Below are positions 26,706 to 38,795 of a stretch of 64,000 nucleotides of DNA, piece by piece. Position 1 is the stretch's first letter. The number at the start of each line of letters is the position of its first letter. Below the pieces are notes generated by a model, which saw only the letters and a list, made by a program, of their open reading frames with translations, searched no databases and was not told where the DNA came from. A program made the position numbers and the translations under genes. The stretch comes from Drosophila persimilis (taxonomy: Eukaryota > Arthropoda > Insecta > Diptera > Drosophilidae): contig NW_020825298.1 in the NCBI RefSeq assembly GCF_003286085.1, positions 4,588,001 to 4,652,000 of the forward strand, in the 5' to 3' direction.

Positions 26706-29700
26706 TCAATTTCTAATCACGTTTCAATTATAATCAACCTTGAATGGTCAATAAAACCGCAGGACATCATCATTTAGTCGCAACCTTTGGCATTGCACAG
26801 CGAAGTACATATAATAAAAGTAAATATACTTGGATATTTATCTTTAAACAAATTGGTTTACTTAACAAGCATTCCCAGTGAGCACCATTTGGTCCAACCC
26901 TTTCCCCGGCCGAACAATTGACCTCGGAATTCCAACAGCGCCACAGAGCCACCCACCACCCACCACCCCCCACCCAGTGACCCACCAACAGAACTGAGCA
27001 CATTAACCGCTAAAATCCTCTTTCGACCACAAAAGTCACACACAAATGACCAGCAAACAAAAGAGCGAGAAAGAAGGAAAAACCAGTGGGGAAAATGGAA
27101 AAAATGGTAACCGAAATGTTGTTGGCAATTTATTTGACTGGAATTGGGTCCGGGACTGGCAGCCAGCGTCGAAATCGGGCAATCGAATGGCATCCAATCG
27201 AACGGAGTCGAGACCCCGTCGCGGGGCGGGGGGTGGGCCGGAGCAATTACAACAATCATAACGTGCCCCCAAACAGGCCTGGAAATTTTTTATATGAAAT
27301 ACAGCAAACAATGGCGAAATCAATATACATCGGCAGATACAGATACAGATACAAATGCCCCAACAGATAGAGGCTAGACAGTGCGTTTAATACACTTAAG
27401 GCTTTAGAAGGAGGTTATGGTTTTTAATGGCTTCAAGAATGGAGTCCTTATCTAGTCCTGATTTTTAATTAAAAGTTGGCTGAAGTCAACATTATGGCTA
27501 TGAAACGCACTGTTCATCTTTTGTACATATAAAATATTTTAATAAATGAAGCAAAGCAGAAAAAAGCGCACAGAAAATTCTGGAAACAAAAAATCCAAAA
27601 AGGACAAACAAGAGCAACAAAAAAAGTTTAGGATCAAAAAGGAGAAAAGATACAAAAAAAAAAAAATTCAAGAAGCAGCAGAGAATCACATGAATGGCAC
27701 TTAACTTGGCCAGAAGGGGCTGGGGGCGGGCAGGAGGGACATAAAGACAAAGAGAGAGAGAGAGATGGGGAGGGGGAGGGGGAGAGGGCGAAGTGAAGTG
27801 GGCCTCGAGGCCAGCAGACGGGGCCAGACGGTGGTGCGAGCGAGATAGCGCTAGCGAGATGGCCATACAAAAAACGTTACAGTTACAGTTACAGTTACAA
27901 TTTTAATGCGCATTGCATGTGTGGCCCCCAGCCTCCATCACCCCACCCCTCCACCCCTCCGACACCACCACATCCCTTGTCTAAAAGTTTCTGTTGTTTG
28001 ATGCCAATTTTTTGCATTTGCTTTTTCTACACCCCTTGCCCAGCCCTACCCAGCACTGCCTTTCGTTTCGTTTCGTTTCGTTCTGATACCCTTTCACAGA
28101 GAGGCCTTTACGGTTCTTAGATGCTTGCCAGGCAGAAGGGGATGGCATTTCAAGCGCTTAAAGTATAGATACATTGATTCTGAGTCGATATAGCCAGGCT
28201 CCTCAGTGAAGATATTGAAGAAAATTTGATATTAAATTTCTAGAGGTTAAATGTCAAGATCTAGGACTCTCGAGGCAACTCTCGAGGCTTTTGTGACCCA
28301 AAAAATATGAATTAAATCATGGGAAACATCAGCTTTATATATATGCACATATTTAAGGTCTTAACTCATCTGAATACTACCAAAACTATATCCCCATATT
28401 ATATAGCTGTCAAAGCAGCGATCCGAAAGCCTCTCTTTGTAAGAAAATCCTCCACTATTTGTTCTTTTGTGTGTTTCTTTATACTTCAGATCCATTTAAA
28501 GATCATAGATTCCATTCCCTGGTGAAAAACGTAAGCCAAGGGTATTCAAAAGCCTCCGCCTCTGATATTCCCTCCCTGTACGTTTTGGTTCTTTTTTTTC
28601 GGGTGCTCTCTTCGGTTAGTAGTGTCGCTCTGTCTCTGTCTCTGTCTCTGTCTCTGTCTCTGTCGCTTTCTGTTCCTGTCGCCCTCTGTCCTGTTGGCTG
28701 CATTTGTCGGTTGTTGAACCCGCTCTCTCTCGCCAGAAGCTTTTGGAGTCCATAAGTGGCTCTGGCCAACAACAATAACAACAAAAGCAATACAAATCAA
28801 ATGAAAGCTGCTGTCGCTGTCGCTGCTGCTACTGCAATTTTTTTCATTAGAGGCAAAAGAAAAATGCGACGAAATAAATAAAAATGCATACAAAAGCCAC
28901 ATAAAATGCGAAGGGCAGGAATCGTTGGAAGGTACACTCAAAAAAAACCCAAAAAAAACAAAAACAAATATATATTTGGGGAATCTTCTAAGCGATCTGG
29001 CAAAATCTCCAGATTTGGATCGGATTTAATGAGACTAGAATCTATTTTCGCATATTTAAAGATCCACCACAAATCTTTTTCTGTCAGTGTAAGGACTCCC
29101 CCAGTTTTTGTTTGTAATTTATGTTGTGCTCTGTTTTAATGCTGTCAACCGATATTGTTCGATAGATATATACTTTGTATCTTTTATAGCCACCGACGGA
29201 CGGGGCACGCCTCTTGGCGGCCCATCCACGCCCTCAACGGCACGGCAATGACGGCAGCAACTCATTAAAAAGCAATTAAAAGAGTTTTTTTTTTGTCGTT
29301 GTTTTATATTATTGCCGGCTGCCACGGCTACTGGTGGCATTTACGTGACACAGGAGGCGTCTGAGGAGACACTCAATAGCCGCTGGCTATTCACAAGGTC
29401 AACACGCACAGCAGTGAAATATATATGCAGCCGTGTAGCCGTGTATTGTCTGGCGTGTGTCTGGAGGCCTGTGGCAAACAAAAACATATTACGCATACGC
29501 CACGAAGGACGCGCCAGGCAAACAAACAAGCCGCAGAACAAGGACAAGGTAAGATGGACCAGACAGGTCGGGAGAAGGGCAGCGGGGGCAGCGAGATACA
29601 GAAAGATATAAAGGGAAAGATGAAGGAGATACAGAATGGGTTCTCATACAAAAAAAGATGTGTAATTTGTTGAATATGTGGCCAAAGACTCCGCAATCCC

Positions 29701-30914
29701 TGGCGAAACATAAATCTATAAATCTGTGCTTATAGGAACAGATTCTGCCTAAGCTTTAACAAGAAATATATGCCAAAATATGACCAACATCCGCAGCACC
29801 GAAAATAAAGCCCCACTCATAAATTCAGCCCCCCCCCACCTACCCCACCTACCCCGCCTACCCCTTCTAAACCCAGACAAAAAATGGTAAAAAATTCCCC
29901 TCTGTTTTTGTTTGTTTGTTTCTTGTTTGAGGCTAACGAAACGTAGACAGAAATGGCCAAAACGTGTTGACAGTCTCTCCTGGTCTTCGTCTTGGCTCTG
30001 ATTTTGAGTTCGAGCCCGGAACACGAACAGGATTTGGCCATTGCCTTAAGCATGTCCTTGAGCTGCAGAATTTATGGCCGCTTTAAGTTATTTTGTCATT
30101 TTGCAATATTCCGTTTAGTTTTCTTCCTTCCTTCTCTCTTCTTCCTTCCTTATTGCGTTACAGCAGAGCGGGGGGCGGCAGGACGTCCTGCCACGCCCTG
30201 ATTTCAATACGGAATTGCGCAATGTATTAAGAAAACATTTTCGAGCAATTTAAAGGCAATTTTCCTCTCACTCTTTGCCAGTGGCTGGAATTTATGCAGA
30301 AATTGTTTTTTTTTTTTTTTTTTTCCCCCCATTTTGAGATGGCCCACACCCAGTGATTATTTGGCCAATATTGCGGCTCAAGTGTGGCTTACACAACGCC
30401 TGATATATGGCAGAGCCAAAGGTAGGCACTCTTCGAGAGAGAAATGGAATTCGTGTCAATAAATTTCAAGTTAATAGACTTCGCTTTCAGTTGGGTGGAG
30501 CTTGGGGGCTCGGGGGCTTGGGGGCTTGGGGGACGTGGGGACTATGCAAATGTCACAGTTCCGAATCGAATGATTCAGCTTTAAGAATTTAATTAAAAGT
30601 AAAACATACAAAACCCGAACAAAGCTTTATTAAATGACAATCGAGATTTTATAGAATATTTTTTTTGGTTTGTTCTTTTTTGATATATTTATGGGGCACC
30701 AACAAAGTTCACGGTCACGGCAATTTTACCGTTGGTTTTGCCAAAAAATAATTTAACGGTGTGTGTAGTAGACGCACACACACACACACACACACACACG
30801 CGTACTTCTACGAGCATTTGCAGCCGTAGTATTTCTCCAGAGAATTCGCACGAAGCAAATCAAATCAAGTGAAATTCTCATTTGTCACGCAAACAGTGTT
30901 CTTGTTGTTCTTTT

Positions 30915-30949
30915 GATACCCCGTAAGCAGAGATATTAAGGGTATATTG
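30915..30949. repeat. GATACCC...GGGTATATTG relic
   Basis: GATACCCCGTAAGCAG is followed by AAGGGTATATTG; a further AAAGGGTATCC lies about 140 bp on. It is the same dispersed motif as at 59109 and 61275. Confidence 0.45.
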
Positions 30950-33900
30950 TGTGGCTGGAAGTACTAGATATGTAACAGGGCATAGTCCCTATGCAAAGGG
31001 ACGTAGGATCCACTATTTCGAGGAGTATATCACCATCATCAAATCCCTTTCCTTCTGTGCCTTTCCCCACAAAAATCAGCTTAAAGGGTATCCAAAAGTC
31101 CTTCGAATTTTGGCCCCTCAGGCCATACGTATTTGTTCTTGCTTTGATTTGCTTTGCAGTGCTCTCGGGCTCTGAGATTTTCGTAGCAAACAGGAGGCGG
31201 GGCGGGAAAATCAATTACGTGTACGCGTCGCAAACGGAAGTGGCAGACGACACCGCCAACAACAACAACAACAAGAACAACAACAAGAGCCACCAGAGTG
31301 GCAACGTTGTTGCCGCTGCCACTTTAAGCCGGAAATGTGCGACAACCACAAAAGCTCGACGGGATTAGGCAGCGGACCAACTCGAGGGTCAAACGATAGC
31401 TCTCCCTCTCTCCCTCTCTCTCTCTTTGTGTGTGAATCTCTCTCCTGACCACGTGCCTGACATTTCAATTAAATTGCCAAAAAATATCGTATCTATATGC
31501 TGGTAGATTTATATGAACGGTCATGGCATACCCAAACCCACGGCACAGGCACCGGCACAGGCACAACTTTAAGCCCCGAAAAATGCAAACGAATAAATTT
31601 CACTTCTTTGCCAAAAAAAAACGAAAAGAATATAAAGAAAAATGTGGAAAAAATGGCATTTGTATGCACATATAGAGGGAAAATCGGGAAACAACTTCCG
31701 TTCGATGAGAGTTGCATAAAAATTCGGATCAAAATGGATAAATATCCCCCCCTTTTTTTTGTTGGGCTGTGAGAGCACGAAACCAATTGCCGGCCATAAA
31801 GAGGGGGGGATATTTGATCTTTAAAATAATGGATGAGTACAGGTACACCCCTGTTAGTGATTGTGGGTGGAGGGGGATACTTCACCTTTAAATTCTTCAT
31901 TAAAAAGAAAAAGGAAACGAATGTTCTTCGACACAGATTGAACGATTCAATGGAGCTGAATCTTCATGAAGGATGGACTCTACTACTATAGAATGTCATT
32001 AGGTATATGTTTCTCTTATTATATTCTAAAAATCTGCATCTTTTTTAGTAAATCTAAAACTCTAGAAACCAATTGAGAGTTTTGCCATGGAACTGCCTCT
32101 TAAAATTACTCAGTAGCTCCAAAACCCGCTGGAAAAACCAGGTGTTCCACCTGTAAATGATTTATTTATACAGCAACGTAAAAAGTCGTCGAATGAGTGA
32201 TTCCCTCACACATTCACTAGACAATCTACAGCTTTAGAGTGATAAGTGACTCCACCTCTATCTCTAGCCTCCTCAGCAGAGCAGAAAAGACAGTCACAAA
32301 GATGCTCTAAAAAACAGCCAAGTCCACAACTCTGAAAGAGGATTTAAGAACCCTTAAACTCTGGCTGCCTCAGGGCTTCTCGGCTACGGCAAATTGAATC
32401 TCTCTCAAAGTATAGTTGGCTGATTAAGTGGCCCTTAGTTAGACTCCAGATGCTTGATAGATGCTCAAACTATGGAGTTTTTTGATGATGCTATAATTTT
32501 TAGAGCCACAGACTGTGGCTGGAAAGTATTTTAAGGAGGAAAAGTCTCCAAGTTTCTCTAACATCCACCGCACAGGATTACAGGAAGAGCCTTTAAGAGC
32601 CTGAGCCCAAAGCCTCCACCTCTTCCTCCCGTTGGGACTCGCAAACTGTGCAGCCCAGAGAGTTTCAAACTGTGCCAATTGCAATTAGTGCCTCGTCTCG
32701 TTGAGAGTGTGAGACGCTGACTGACTGCCTCGTGCCCAAATGATATAATTACGTTTCAATTAGTGCAGCTATCGCACAGAGGCTGGGCACATGTAACAGA
32801 CGCCTGCCACATGCCGCATGCCGCAAAACTTGCAACAAATTATATTAAATGAGGAAACCAAATGCAGGCGAGCGGAAGTGGAAGTAGCTGGTGGGGGCAG
32901 AGTAAGCCCCCCATTAAGCGAATGATAAACTGACATTGATAGTGCCCCAGGAGCTGCCACTGCAAGCTGCAACTTGAAGTCTCCTGTGCAAAAATCCATG
33001 TGTTCTACTGGATGGGAAAATTCATTTCCCAAAGAGGCGGCACACAACGAAAAAGGGAGGGTTCTTCGATATTCCTGGAACTTCAGTGCTCAAAAATGTG
33101 GGTCAACAAAAGTCAATTGTCCGATGGACCGCCACCGCCGCTGACAGCCAGAGTTCATCATTCGTCAGAAGGAAAACTAAACTAAAGCGGGGGGAAATAT
33201 TTATGTACCACTCCCTGTCAGTCACACAAAATATGCTGCCACAATTTATGCCGCCGCACGGTTCTTTCCCCCCCCCCCCCCCCCACAATCCCCAGAGAAG
33301 AGCTCTCCAACCCCCAAACCAGGGGCAGGAGCAGGAGCTGGAGCAATTTGTCATTTAGAGCTCTGACAGCATCGTCTCTCTGTCATTAGCATCGAAGGCT
33401 ATGAAGGAACCACAAAAATGCTACCCATTCGTGGCATAATGTTCTCCACTTCAAAGTGAGGCATAAAACTCAACCGTCGACAGAAACTCGAGTCAAGTTT
33501 GAGCAAACTATAAAGCGGAAAAAATATATGTATAAAAAAGAAACGAAACGCAACGCGGACAAAGAAGAACTTGGCTAACCTTCGAATTTGGCGTAAAACT
33601 CAACGAGGCTTAGAGGGGGTGAGGGGGCGGGGAGGGGAGGGGGGTGCTCCACTGAATATGCAAATGCAATGAGAGACGAGCAACAATAATAAAATCGAGT
33701 AAAGCGAGGAAGCCAATAAATCTGTGCCGCCAAAGCGGCTCGTAAAAATGGAAAACTTTATGCTGGAAAGGGTATGGTGGAGGGGGGAGGGGAGGGGAGC
33801 AGCTGCCACTTCCTACCTGTCGCCCGACTGACTGCTTACAGTTTGACATTCACAGCGAAAATACCATTTTATGCACTTTTCTTTTTTTACGACCCGCAGG

Positions 33901-34727
33901 AAGCGAGGGGGGGACGGGGCGGGGGCTAAGAGCTTGTAATATGACATCAGAGCGTGGAAGTAGAAGCCAGGACCTTCGAGACGGAACTCTGACAATGTCC
34001 TGGCCTGGCCTGGCCTGGAATGGAATGGAAATGTTTGCTTATGCCTCACTGAACAATTGTGCGGGGCCCTTGGCTGGGCAGAGGAAAAACGTTTTATGTG
34101 CGAATAATAAGTAACAATCATTTGTGGTTCTCCATCAGGGCCGACTCCATGTTGACTCTGGCCCTTTTGTTGGAGTGCCCCCGCCCCCCCTGCCACTCCC
34201 ACTCCCCCCGATTCTTTGATTTGTATTACTTTGTGACACAGTTTCTGTTGGGGCCCTTCTCCTTCTCTAGCAGGTGCCTCTTGGGCACGCTCTCGAATTA
34301 CTTTCCCGAGAGGACATTCACATATTGTTTTCTGCTTTCTTTTTTTATGGCCGGGTCAAACAACTTTTGGCAGTGACTGTTCTACAGTACTAGCTTCCGC
34401 TCAATTAAAGAAAACAAAACAAACAAAACAAAAAACCGAAACGAAACGAAACGAATTTTATTCGAGTGCTCGTAAAATTGTTCCAGCTTCTTGGGCGTCT
34501 GCCTTTGGACATCTGTTGGGCATTTGCTGGCTGGCAGTTCAAAAGTGCAAAGTTCAGATCCCCCATAACCTCTCGCCCCCTCCCCCCTTCCAGGCCGTAA
34601 TAAGTCTTAATAAGTTGAGGGCGTTCAATGTGCGGGCTTTGGGTTAATTAAAAATTATTACCAAAGAGATTAACCGAAATGTGAAGAGGAGGAGGCCAAA
34701 GAGGGGGTGGGATGTGTGCACTCCCGC

Positions 34728-34803
34728 CCTTCCTTCAGCATCCTTCCTTCCTTCCTCCCTCCCTTCAGCATCCTTCCTTCCTTCCTCCCTCCCTTCCTCC
34801 TTT
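34728..34803. repeat. CCTTCC-rich block with a 31-32-bp duplication
   Basis: CTTCAGCATCCTTCCTTCCT followed by CCCTCC occurs twice in succession in a pyrimidine-only stretch. Confidence 0.75.
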
Positions 34804-36244
34804 CATTGATTACGATCTATGGGAAAGTGTTGATGTAACGCTTAGATTGGCTCTGTTTCCCCCCACTACCCACTCCCTCACTGCCTGGAGTTTCCCCCTC
34901 TTCACTCTGGGGTTCATTGACATCCAGGCCTTATTTATGCGTGCCATAATGGAGGCACACTTTCCTATAAAATATTCACCCTCTCCCTCCCTATATTTAT
35001 TGGCAAAATCAGTTCTTGAACTCAAACGTGCTCCAAGCTGAAGAAGATGCGCACTGAGTGGCAGGAGGAGGAGGAGCCCCTCAAGCCCTGCCAGAAGGGA
35101 GGGGGTGGGCACCCACTTACGTACACACACAAATACATTCGATTGCAACTCAATTTGTAAGGCTTTCAATTGAAAGTGGTACAGTTGTGCACAGGGCCTT
35201 GGGCAGGGATGTCAACGAAAGGTGTCAAGACATTTCAATGGGGCCAGCCATTGAGGGAATACAATGGCGGAAACAGATCGTTCAATCAGGGATTAACTTT
35301 GATTGAATACAAATATAAATAAGCGAAAGTATTCGTATATCAAAGAGATCTACTTGAAATCTCTTTGAAAAGACTTCACAAAAAATCTGTTCCACTGCCT
35401 CTGCCACAGTCTTTAATACATTCTTTAATATTCAGCCACTTCCTTTCGCTTTGCTGGCCGATCTTCCGAAATATAACCCAGACTTGACTTCCTTTAAGAG
35501 CGGCCTTCAGCCACGTGCCCCGCTTATCGGCCTTTTTCATTTCCATTCATTTCAATTTTTATATATTCTTCCTCTTTTCTGCTCATTTGTGCTGCTGACC
35601 GAATGAACGTACAGATAAAATAATAGGAATTATGTTGATTAGGGACTGACTCGCTCGCCGGCTCTCCAGCAATCAACACCACCCTCTACACTTTTTGCAC
35701 AACCCAAAGGGGGAGTGGGGGAAGAGCATGCTCAGCATTCTTATAATTATAACATGCTCAGCATCCATATCAATATACTAAAGTTGATGTCGACCCGGGC
35801 GCAAATTCCATTAGACCAGCGCCAGCAGCCATGCCATCGCTCTGTCCCAGGACCCAGACCCAGACCCAGACCAAGACCCAGACCAAGACCAAGGCCCAGC
35901 ACGCACTCAGGGCCCATTTCCTGGGCAAGTTTATTCGATTAACAACAATCAGGGCAAACCAGACCAGCGTCGGGCTGGGGCTGAGCATTTGCCAAATGAG
36001 CAAAGGAAGCGGGAGACGACCTGCCAGGCTGGCTCTAGGACCGGGGAGGGGGGCGGTGGGGGGAAAGTGTGACCTGATGTCGAGGTAGAAAAGCCATTTA
36101 CACTTCCCCGTAATTGTAAATTATGTTCAAGCTGGCGGTGGATGTACATAGTGCTCCCCCGATGATGACATCCAACTAGTTGACAGGAGTCGCCCCACAA
36201 GGGGGCACAAGGGGGCACAAGGGGGCGCACAGGCAAATTCAATT

Positions 36245-36245
<1 letters not shown>

Positions 36246-36290
<45 letters not shown>
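36246..36290. repeat. CA microsatellite
   Basis: (CA)16 interrupted by CTCG and then more CA units; other CA tracts lie at 30774-30799 and 24081-24100. Confidence 0.9.
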
Positions 36291-36291
<1 letters not shown>

Positions 36292-36701
36292 TCGCACTCG
36301 TATCGTCTGCATTTTAGTGTAAATTAGTGGTTATCCCGCCAAAGAGACAAGAAGTTCAGAAGTTTTCTCTCTCTCAGCATCTCATATTTCAAAAGTTCGC
36401 TTCTCAATCAATGGAGGGCCTTTGTTGGCGGCTCCTCCCCCTCCCCCGAATCACAATTAAGGTTAATGACATTGATAAATTGAAAATGCTGGCTATTGGG
36501 GTTTCTGGGTTGCGCCAAACTTGATCAAATTCGATTATATATTTTGCCAATACCCTCTCCTCCCCCATCCCCGATGATCTGGCAAATGAGTGACACATTT
36601 CTGGTCTGCGGCTGTCTCTCGGCCAGTCTTGACCGAATGGCTAGTGGTTTCTGGGCTTGGCCAAGGCCCAGATTCGAGTGGGCGAAATGCTTTTTGGAAT
36701 A

Positions 36702-36944
36702 CAGGGTGTTTGGAATCGGTTCCAATTACAAATATCAGATTTATTGATAGCTCAATTCCCATGAAATATTCTCGACGCATTCGCGGAACTGGTTGCGCTT
36801 TCCCAAGGGCTAGATTTACTCCAAATACAACGGAAAACCCCCCTGATAGCCTGTGACTTTTGTCTGTTGATTAAAACGTAACCTCTGAGGCAGAAAATTT
36901 CTTGGAAATCTGTCTTCGAAATAGGGGAAACATACGACACCCTG
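36702..36944. mobile_element. candidate 243-bp MITE with CAGGGTGT inverted termini
   Basis: CAGGGTGT at 36702-36709 is matched by ACACCCTG at 36937-36944, and both ends are flanked by TA (36700-36701 and 36945-36946). TA duplications and CAG-starting termini are usual for Tc1/mariner elements. The interior has no transposase. The inverted repeat is only 8 bp, so chance is possible. Confidence 0.35.
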
Positions 36945-37048
36945 TAATGTTATTTTTTTCCATTCCTCTGGCCCGCTCATAGGCAAATCTCATGAGATGG
37001 GCGTACCAGCGGGAACTAGAACTGGATGGCATATCAACAACTAATACT

Positions 37049-37104
37049 CGAGTGCGAGTGCGAGTGCGAGTACGGGTGCGAGTACGGGTACGAGTACGGG
37101 TACT
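37049..37104. repeat. GAGTGC/GAGTACGGGT minisatellite
   Basis: Six-base units (CGAGTG, CGAGTA, CGGGTA, CGGGTG) run for about 56 bp. Confidence 0.8.
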
Positions 37105-37710
37105 CATCGTACTACCGGATAGAGTGCAAAAAATAAATAAATAAACGAGCGATTTCAAGCTAATTTGTTGCTTGATGATATTAAATGACTGGCTTTCGAG
37201 GGCGGGCGGTCGGGGAGTGGGTTGGGCGTGGGGGGGGGTACTCCGGGTACTCCGGAGAGATAAATCAAATGCAAAGTTTACTTGTTGACTTTGTGGGTTA
37301 CAGTGGGGGGGCGGCTGGGTGGCTGGGCGGCTGGGCGGCTGAGGTTTCGTCTGGCAAAAGCTTTAAATGCCAAATGTATACAACTTACTGCAGGGTAGAC
37401 GAAGGCCGCTGCTGGCTGGGTGGCTGGTGGTGGGGCGGTGGGGCGCTGTGGCTTTCGTCTATTTTTAGGTTCGGTCTTACCATTTTTGTTTGCTTCTTGC
37501 CAAGTTTTTGGCAGCTTAAGAGCTTGCGAGACTGCATCATCGTCATCGTGGGGGGAACGGGGAGAGGGGAATGTGGAAAGGCTTAGCAAAGTATCTTTTG
37601 ACGAATTGAGACACTTAGGGAGGGGATTAGTTGAGCTGTAATTAGCTGGCTGCCTCGCGAAGGAGTCTGGTGATTGTGGGGCCAAGGAGGCACCCTGTCT
37701 GAGGACTCAC

Positions 37711-38656
37711 CGTATTCCGCTGACATGGCGCACATGGGCTGGTGGTGGTGCGCATGCGGATGCGGATGCGGATGATGCGGATGCTGCGGACAGATGCCCT
37801 CGTGCGGGTGCGGGGCGATGTAGTACTCCGGATAGAACTCGCTCGGATACGGGATGTACAGCTGCCCCGGCGGCAGCTGTGCCGGCGGCGGTGGTGCCAC
37901 ATTCGGCGGCCCAATGCCGTTGGTGCCGTTGATGGAGCCGTTGCCCTGACTCCCGCCACTGCCGCTGGAGATGCTGCTCACGCTGCTCGCCGACGACCCG
38001 CCTCCGCCGTTGGGGGAGACGCCTCCGCCATGGCCATTCTCGTGCGGCTGCGGTGGCGGCTGGTGGGGCTGCTGCTGTGTGCTGGGGGGATGCGGCGGCG
38101 GTGCATGGTGGAGAGCGTGCGGCGGCGGCGGTGGCGGCTGCTGCAGCATGTGCTGGTGATGCTGCATGGCGGCCATCAGCGCCAGTTGCTGCTGTGGGTG
38201 GTGCAGCGCACAGACGGGCGGCACAATCTGTGCCCCCTGCGGCGGCGTTGCGGTCTGCTGCAACAATGGCGGCGATGACGGCAGCGAACAGTTCGAGGAA
38301 CCGCCGTCCGAAGGTGAATGTTGCTGCTGTTGCTGCTGCTGTTGCGGTTGATGCTGCTGCTGCTGCTGCTGTGGCGGCGGTTGGGTGGTAGTCGCCACTA
38401 TTTGTTGCAAGTGTGGATGTGGTCCTGGTGGTGGTGGTGCTGCTGCCGCTGCCACTACCACTGCAGCTGGCGGTGGGGCCTGCAACATCACCATGTTGCA
38501 CGCTGGCGAGGCCGAGTTGCTGTTCAGGCTCGTTGTCGATGATGTGGTCGAGGAGCAGCTGCCACCCGCATTGCTGTTGTTGTTGTTCTGGATGTTGCTC
38601 GTGTTGCTGTTGCTGTTGTTGCTGCTGTGTTGCTCTGCAACATTCAGTCGCACCAT
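37711..38656 (-). CDS. Fndc3: N-terminal coding exon of FNDC3-like protein (partial CDS, exon 1 of 2 visible)
   Basis: The ATG at 38656-38654 (context GACAATGG, A at -3) opens 315 codons and ends in TAC G followed by the donor GTGAGT, so the exon ends in phase 1. Reading order is: Asn/Ser/Thr-rich residues 10-55; an Ala/Val/Pro stretch 60-80; poly-Gln 96-112; Pro/His/Gln-rich 150-207; Gly/Ser-rich 208-245; an aromatic segment LYIPYPSEFYPEYYIAPH at 266-283; and a His-Pro tract 291-306. The low-complexity part is probably disordered. The aromatic segment is the only part that looks constrained. The exon joins in frame to 5451-5279, whose peptide resembles vertebrate FNDC3A/B, and that is the main reason for the family call. 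FNDC3 proteins are tail-anchored membrane proteins with multiple FN3 domains; neither the FN3 domains nor the anchor is in this window. The gene continues past position 1. The open frame beyond 37711 is intron read-through. Confidence 0.8.
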
Positions 38657-38795
38657 TGTCTCGATATTCGCTTTTGATTGTTGTCCCGTTTTTAGTATTT
38701 TATCAACATTTTCGCTGCAACTTTGTTGCCAGCTTGTGGTTAATATTTAATGTATCTTATAGTTTGTTTTTTTGTATCTGCAAAAGATTGTTTAT
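38657..38795 (-). other. Fndc3: 5' untranslated part of the 38-kb exon
   Basis: The acceptor is a CT-rich tract (complement of 38850-38800) ending in TTAATTGCAG, which places the exon start at 38795. A second CAG 18 nt further in (exon start 38777) is an alternative. The leader is about 139 nt and A-rich. It contains one upstream ATG at 38709, which opens a 5-codon ORF ending before the main ATG. Only the splice-site sequence supports this boundary. Confidence 0.55.
38692..38709 (-). other. short upstream ORF (5 codons) in the leader
   Basis: ATG TTG ATA AAA TAC TAA lies in the leader; its start is 53 nt upstream of the main ATG and it stops 35 nt before it. It would be present in any mRNA that uses the 38795 or 38777 acceptor. 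Such a minimal uORF usually permits reinitiation and may damp translation; no effect is shown here. Confidence 0.4.

Larger units (their letters stand above)
24263..37710 (-). other. large coding intron, 5' segment (13.4 kb)
   Basis: Runs from the donor of the N-terminal exon to the ratchet point. It holds a 32-bp tandem repeat next to the ratchet point, the AT-rich repeat block at 26.1-26.7 kb, CA repeats, a C17 tract (33268-33284), CCTTCCTTCC duplications (34728-34803), a CAGACC repeat (35849-35896), the possible MITE at 36.7 kb and a GAGTGCGAGTACGG repeat (37049-37104). No exon or RNA gene is supported. Confidence 0.55.

Noticed and set aside
37742-38542. Several long plus-strand and other-frame open frames opposite the N-terminal exon (Ala-, Cys- and Leu-rich)
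   Set aside because: They are shadows of CAG/CAC/GGC repeats in the real minus-strand exon; no splice or family support.
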